Source: Bradysia coprophila
Lineage: Eukaryota; Arthropoda; Insecta; Diptera; Sciaridae
NCBI RefSeq assembly: GCF_014529535.1
Contig: NW_023503493.1
Span: forward strand, 22,352,001-22,416,000
DNA length: 64,000 nucleotides
Direction of reading: 5' to 3'
This document shows positions 59,453-64,000 of the stretch, piece after piece. The notes under the pieces were generated by a model. The model was not told where the DNA came from. It was given only the letters and a program-made list of their open reading frames with translations, and made no database searches. The position numbers and the translations under genes were made by a program. How positions within the stretch are numbered: position 1 is the first letter of the stretch; the number at the start of each line of letters is the position of its first letter.

Positions 59453-61234
59453 TGTATGTTTGTCTAATACCGGAAATTATTTCAGGGCACAATAGAACAA
59501 TAGAACAGCGCCATTTCACACGATTGATTTAGATATTCCATATCGATATGTAACGTCAACAATTTATGAGCGAAACATCTTTTATAATTTATCGTAAGTC
59601 GTATACCATCCAACTGGGGTCTATTGTATCTTTTAATGAAAAATCTTATGAGTTAACTCATTGATAAAGAGGAAACTCCTTCTAATTTAGAGTATTTTCA
59701 ACAACAAAAAAAGTGGTTCCCTCCAGCTTTAGAAACTTGTTTACATAGCACAATCTATTCTCAACGGAAAATATTTATTTTCTCAACAATCTCATTCATC
59801 AACCTGTATTTTCAACAGTTTCATGTTGACAATTTGGCATAAAAAAAAAACTCTTCAACATTTTTCGTATCTTATATATTTATTACCAGTTCGCTAATAA
59901 GAAGCGTTTCTTATTTTAACGAAAATATTTCGTTAATGTCCACTGATAACATGCCTATTATTATAAATAACTTGAAAGCATTTTTATTTTTCAACATATA
60001 ATCCACCCACTATAATGCCACATCACTTCATAAACGAATGCTCGTTTGCTGGTTCTTCTTCATATTAATATACATATATTTAACACATCTATGACTATAT
60101 GTACACAACATGTACACCTAACTACATAATGTACCTACGGAATAAATAATAATAAAAAAAATACAGAAGCAGCCGAAAAAGCTTTTATAGTTACATAAAT
60201 AACATTTTTACTTATATTTTTAGAAAATGTGTTGAGTTGATATTAATTTGCAACTTCGAAATATAACCAAAATACACAATAAATTTATGTTAAATGACTA
60301 AGTTCAAGTACATACAATTTTACACAAAATTTTCTAAACGTTCTGCTATATACAACGTAAATATTTACCGAAAAAAAAATTTCCACATAGGATGGAACGA
60401 ACACTCACACAATATTATTCTATCTATATTTATATACAACAAAATATGGAGTGGGTGATCGTGTACCACCCCATTATACATATTATCATATGGCTTAAAC
60501 TGTTATGTATACACACATACCATGTATACATGTGTATCTACACAGTGCATAGGTCTCATTTTCTTTCGTTGGCATTTTTTTCACATTTTTTTCTATACCT
60601 CTATTCTCATCTCAAAACATCTACACAAACAAAATTGAATTTTCACACATATACATTGGCATTCCCGTAAAATACTTGTATCTCCGCCTATCGTGTCATT
60701 GATATTCCCCTTATCAGCTTTTTTTTCCCGGCTGCAGAAAAATAGGTGGAGTTTATGGAACTGGTTCTTTTATTGAGAAAATATATATGGACAGTTTGAA
60801 TTGAAATTACAGAGCGAAGACCTTATTCGAACGGTTGCACTTGTTTTGACTTTAGTTCTTGATGGGTTGTGTAGTTGTGCGAACGTGTATGGTAGTAACG
60901 AACGCGATTCACATCTAAACGAGATATTTGAATTCAGTTTTTTTTTAACGTCGGTACATTTTGTTTTTAAAACGAGTTCGGTTGATACTGAAGCAAAATA
61001 TTATTTGCTTTTACTTTGAAAAGAATCGATATTATATCACCTACAACCAATTTTTGTATCGTTCGAAGGAACTGTGAATATCTAAAATATAAATATTGTG
61101 GAAAGTGTCTTCTCTCTTTTGTCGATTGACGATAATGTTGTAGACAAAGAAGAACAAAGTCCTGTGCTTTAAGTTGTTCAATTAAAAAAAAAAAAATAGA
61201 AAAAATAAAAAACAAAATAGAAATAAAAATAGAT
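59453..61234. other. Upstream region of the T-box gene
   Basis: AT-rich and non-coding. It should contain the 5' UTR and promoter of the T-box gene, but no unambiguous TATA or initiator could be picked out of the AT-rich background. Confidence 0.45.
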
Positions 61235-63806
61235 ATGTTACCGGAAACTCAATGCGAAGCAATGATTGTTCGAGGTGCCACCGATTTTTCAATAGCTGCA
61301 ATAATGGGTCAACAGACCCTTTGCATAGAACCACCTGATAAAAGTTCAAGTAAGTGGTAAGTAATATGTAACAATATTACTGAACATTTTATTTTCTTTT
61401 TCGTTTTTTTATATTTAATCGATAGAAATGTTAAACGTTAATTCTAAAGAAACCTAAGAAATAATTGTTCCGTCGGGTGCTAACGACTTTCGATTGTGCT
61501 GATTTTTTTTGCTAAACCTTTGACGGTTACAAAAATTAACTTGTACGTAAAATTTTATTCATTTGGCGTTAAGTCTCTTAAATACAGTTATCCTCAAGGC
61601 CGAAATTAGTGACCGACGGCATCCAGCTTTTGCTGAATCTTTTCGCGAATTGAAATTTCTAACAGACTTGCTCATTGACAATTTATGTAATTTATGACCG
61701 ACGGTAATCAGCATTTGCTGGAAAGATGGTTATAGTTTTACCTAAATTCTCCCCAAAGATGTAAGAAATTCGTCTTTTGATTGAGCTATTCCGACAATCT
61801 GAATATATCTTTTTTTGACTTGTTTTCACTTCTATCTTTTCAATGACGACAAACAAATTCTATAGATCAAATTTCCGTATTTCAATTTATGAATTAAGGG
61901 AAAAAAATTATTTACCTTCTTTCGTTAAATGTACTGGGTGGAATTGCATAAGCTCCAGTTGGATATTTTTTAGAGAGATGTTGTTATCGGAGTCACGTCG
62001 TCTTTAATATATCGCCTTCCCAAAACTCACAAAAGGGTTTTTGTAAATTTATAGCCAGAAAAGCGTGGTTTACACAATTAATACATAGATAGAACTAAAA
62101 AATAGTTATTTATCTAAAGAATTGATAGATTTTGTCATTTTCGCTTTTAATTATAAGTCGAAGTAAAACGTGGAAATTACAAACGGAGTGGAATAGATAA
62201 ATCATGTCATCTGTTATCGACAATAACAAAAATAACAGATAAAGTTTGCATATCGTGATGTTATATAGCGAAATGTTTGTTATAACTAATGAAGTAAAAG
62301 ATTTCGTATCAAACACTTCGAGATATTTTAAACAAAAGTAGTAATAGATGTGTCGGAATTATAGTACGATGTATCTGGCGTTTCTGAAAAGTGTAATAAA
62401 ACCGTCCCTAAGCTCATTAAAACAAATTAATAATAATTGCTTTAGTGATGTAACCTTCATTTTTGGCTTTTTTTTACTAAATGCAAACATTACATGTAGG
62501 TTACTAGGTACTTTCTATTCCCGTCGCTCGTTCATTGAGAACTAAGAGATCTTTAAAACATAAATTGAAGGGAAATATGCATGAACCTAAATTTTTTTAT
62601 TTGGGAAATGTCTTTTTGTGACAGTTAGTGCATAACTCTCCTCAATTATAACTAAGAACTCATGAGTATATTGATCTGTAGCGTATTTCATACAGAACTA
62701 ACGAGCTTTTATCAAGATCGTGTGTTTCTGATATTATATTTTATAGTATCCTTCCGTACGCTTTGTTGCTTAGTTAGTGTTGATTCTGATTCAATCAAGT
62801 TACATTTTCAATCAAATAAGAGAACAGGGGAATAATGGAAAGAGCGATGTGTCCATTGACTTTTTACAGATGGCTTTTTCATCAAAACAAACAATGAACT
62901 CTATCAAACGCCGTCCTATCACGATCGAAAATTATTATTTTTTGTCTCAATCTGTTGAAAGATCAAAAGAAGTAAAATATTCGATAAATCGTATTGTTGT
63001 ATATAGAATGTTAAAATGAAATGCTACACTCCGTCAGTCCGTCGCGTCAGTCATTTTGCATTGCTAAAATATGTATGCCATCATATTCTAACTACGATTA
63101 AATTTACTTCAGCCATTTAATATTTATTCTTCTGCAACAAAATTCCCTTCATCAACGAAAGTATATCGACGACATGCCTTTAATTAATAATCTAAGCAAA
63201 AAAAAATCTTTTCACAGGTCCACTATCGGTTGAAAGTTTCCATGAAGATGATGACAATGCAATAATCGATGTTGAAGAAGATTATAAAATTCCAATAACT
63301 AACAAACAAATCTGTCGACCATCAAAATCATCACTAGCATCACCCGTATCTAATCTTTCGGACGATGAAAGATTATCACCTGATTCAGTGCAGGTATAAA
63401 AGTTTTTCTTTTTGTTTATTATCATATAGAATTAGATAAATTTATTATAACCACTTCGTATACACATATTGTCCAAACGACCGAGTCCAAATCGATATAA
63501 ATTATAAAGATAAACAAAATATTTTAGTGTTCGGTTTTTTCTCCTTCTGTCGTACAGATTTTGTTTAATAAAAAGCGTTAAGTTACAGTTAATGTGTCAA
63601 TATCATCAATAAAAGCCTATAAACATTCAAACATGTTAATTAAAATTAATTATGATTTTTTATATCGGTCCGCAGACACGCCCAAGCTTATTAGGATCAT
63701 GTAACTGTGATGAATTAAAGCCTATTCAGTGTCACTTGGAGACCAAAGATTTATGGGAAAAATTTCACGATTTAGGAACTGAAATGATCATCACAAAAAC
63801 GGGACG
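61235..63806 (+). CDS. mid: Tbx20-type T-box transcription factor (midline/H15), 5' exons only
   Basis: Exons 61235-61349, 63218-63393 and 63676-63806 join in phase, and the gene runs off the window. The N-terminus ([20 protein letters not shown]) contains FSIAAIM, an eh1-like Groucho-binding motif also found near the start of Tbx20 and H15/midline proteins. Next comes an acidic/Ser-rich linker ([20 protein letters not shown], then [19 protein letters not shown]). The third exon opens the T-box DNA-binding domain: [20 protein letters not shown], then IITKTGR. It ends at a donor right after Gly-Arg, where T-box genes commonly have an intron. In insects these genes pattern heart, nervous system and dorsal-ventral epidermis. 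I cannot tell midline from H15 with this much sequence. Confidence 0.88.
61350..63217 (+). other. Intron 1 of the T-box gene
   Basis: A 1.87-kb intron from GTAAGT to TTTTCACAG. It contains a degraded copy of the regional TTAA repeat at about 62207-62350. No other gene is seen. Confidence 0.75.
62207..62350 (+). repeat. Degraded copy of the TTAA MITE family
   Basis: TCATCTGTTATCGACAATAA is followed by GAAGTAAAAGATTTCGTATC and AACAAAAGTAGTAATAGATG, in the same order as in the copies at 48646 and 53228. The ends are not preserved. It lies within intron 1 of the T-box gene. Confidence 0.6.
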
Positions 63807-64000
63807 GTGAGTTATTGGATTAATAAATTTATTTTTTTCTTTCTTCTCTCTGCTTCTTTTTATCTTTCACATTTATTTTTTTTCGTATTGAATTCTCGTC
63901 TAATCATCAGTTTAATAATTTTTCTCTTTTGAATTATAAAATTTAATTTTTAACGAAATTAATTATGCATGAATCTGATAAAGAACGTGTCGAAAACGAC
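63807..64000 (+). other. Start of the next T-box intron
   Basis: Begins GTGAGT and is AT-rich to the window edge. The rest of the T-box domain lies outside. Confidence 0.8.

Overview
The window is AT-rich eukaryotic DNA. It has spliced genes with many very short introns (about 54-80 bp), insect-type gene families and abundant DNA-transposon remnants. Every recognisable gene fits an insect. I infer a dipteran, probably a nematoceran midge or gnat, but the sequence alone does not fix the species. No prokaryotic operon, CRISPR array, rRNA or tRNA was recognised.

Layout. 1-8.5 kb is transposon-rich: a 3.5-kb TTAA-flanked element with a spliced transposase gene inserted into an older foldback repeat, then tandem arrays, a Helentron-like (DINE-1/mini-me type) non-autonomous element and a palindromic MITE with an 8-bp target duplication. 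9.2-13.8 kb holds two tandem tetraspanin genes on the plus strand. 13.8-17.5 kb holds a Tc1/mariner-type MITE and a second Helentron-like copy. 17.5-19.7 kb is a nessun dorma/SHCBP1-family gene on the minus strand. 22.2-26.9 kb is a compact cluster: mRpS18B, then PYROXD1 only 44 bp downstream, then a convergent CFAP184 (CCDC96) gene whose stop codon overlaps the PYROXD1 stop codon.

27-61 kb is essentially gene-free. It contains a hAT-type element with CGG-rich ends, a large foldback, a decayed non-LTR retrotransposon, a tandem repeat block and several copies of a TTAA-flanked repeat family that I saw only in this part. At 61.2 kb the first exons of a Tbx20-type T-box gene (midline/H15) begin and run off the right edge. 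The long gene-poor stretch before it is probably the regulatory territory of that developmental gene, though this is inference.

The genes do not form a pathway. The groupings that carry meaning are the tetraspanin duplication, the tight mRpS18B-PYROXD1-CFAP184 packing, and the contrast between that compact block and the T-box desert. No previously undescribed multi-gene system was recognised. The most unusual features are structural: the nested transposon, the overlapping stop codons and the foldback whose two arms encode similar peptides.
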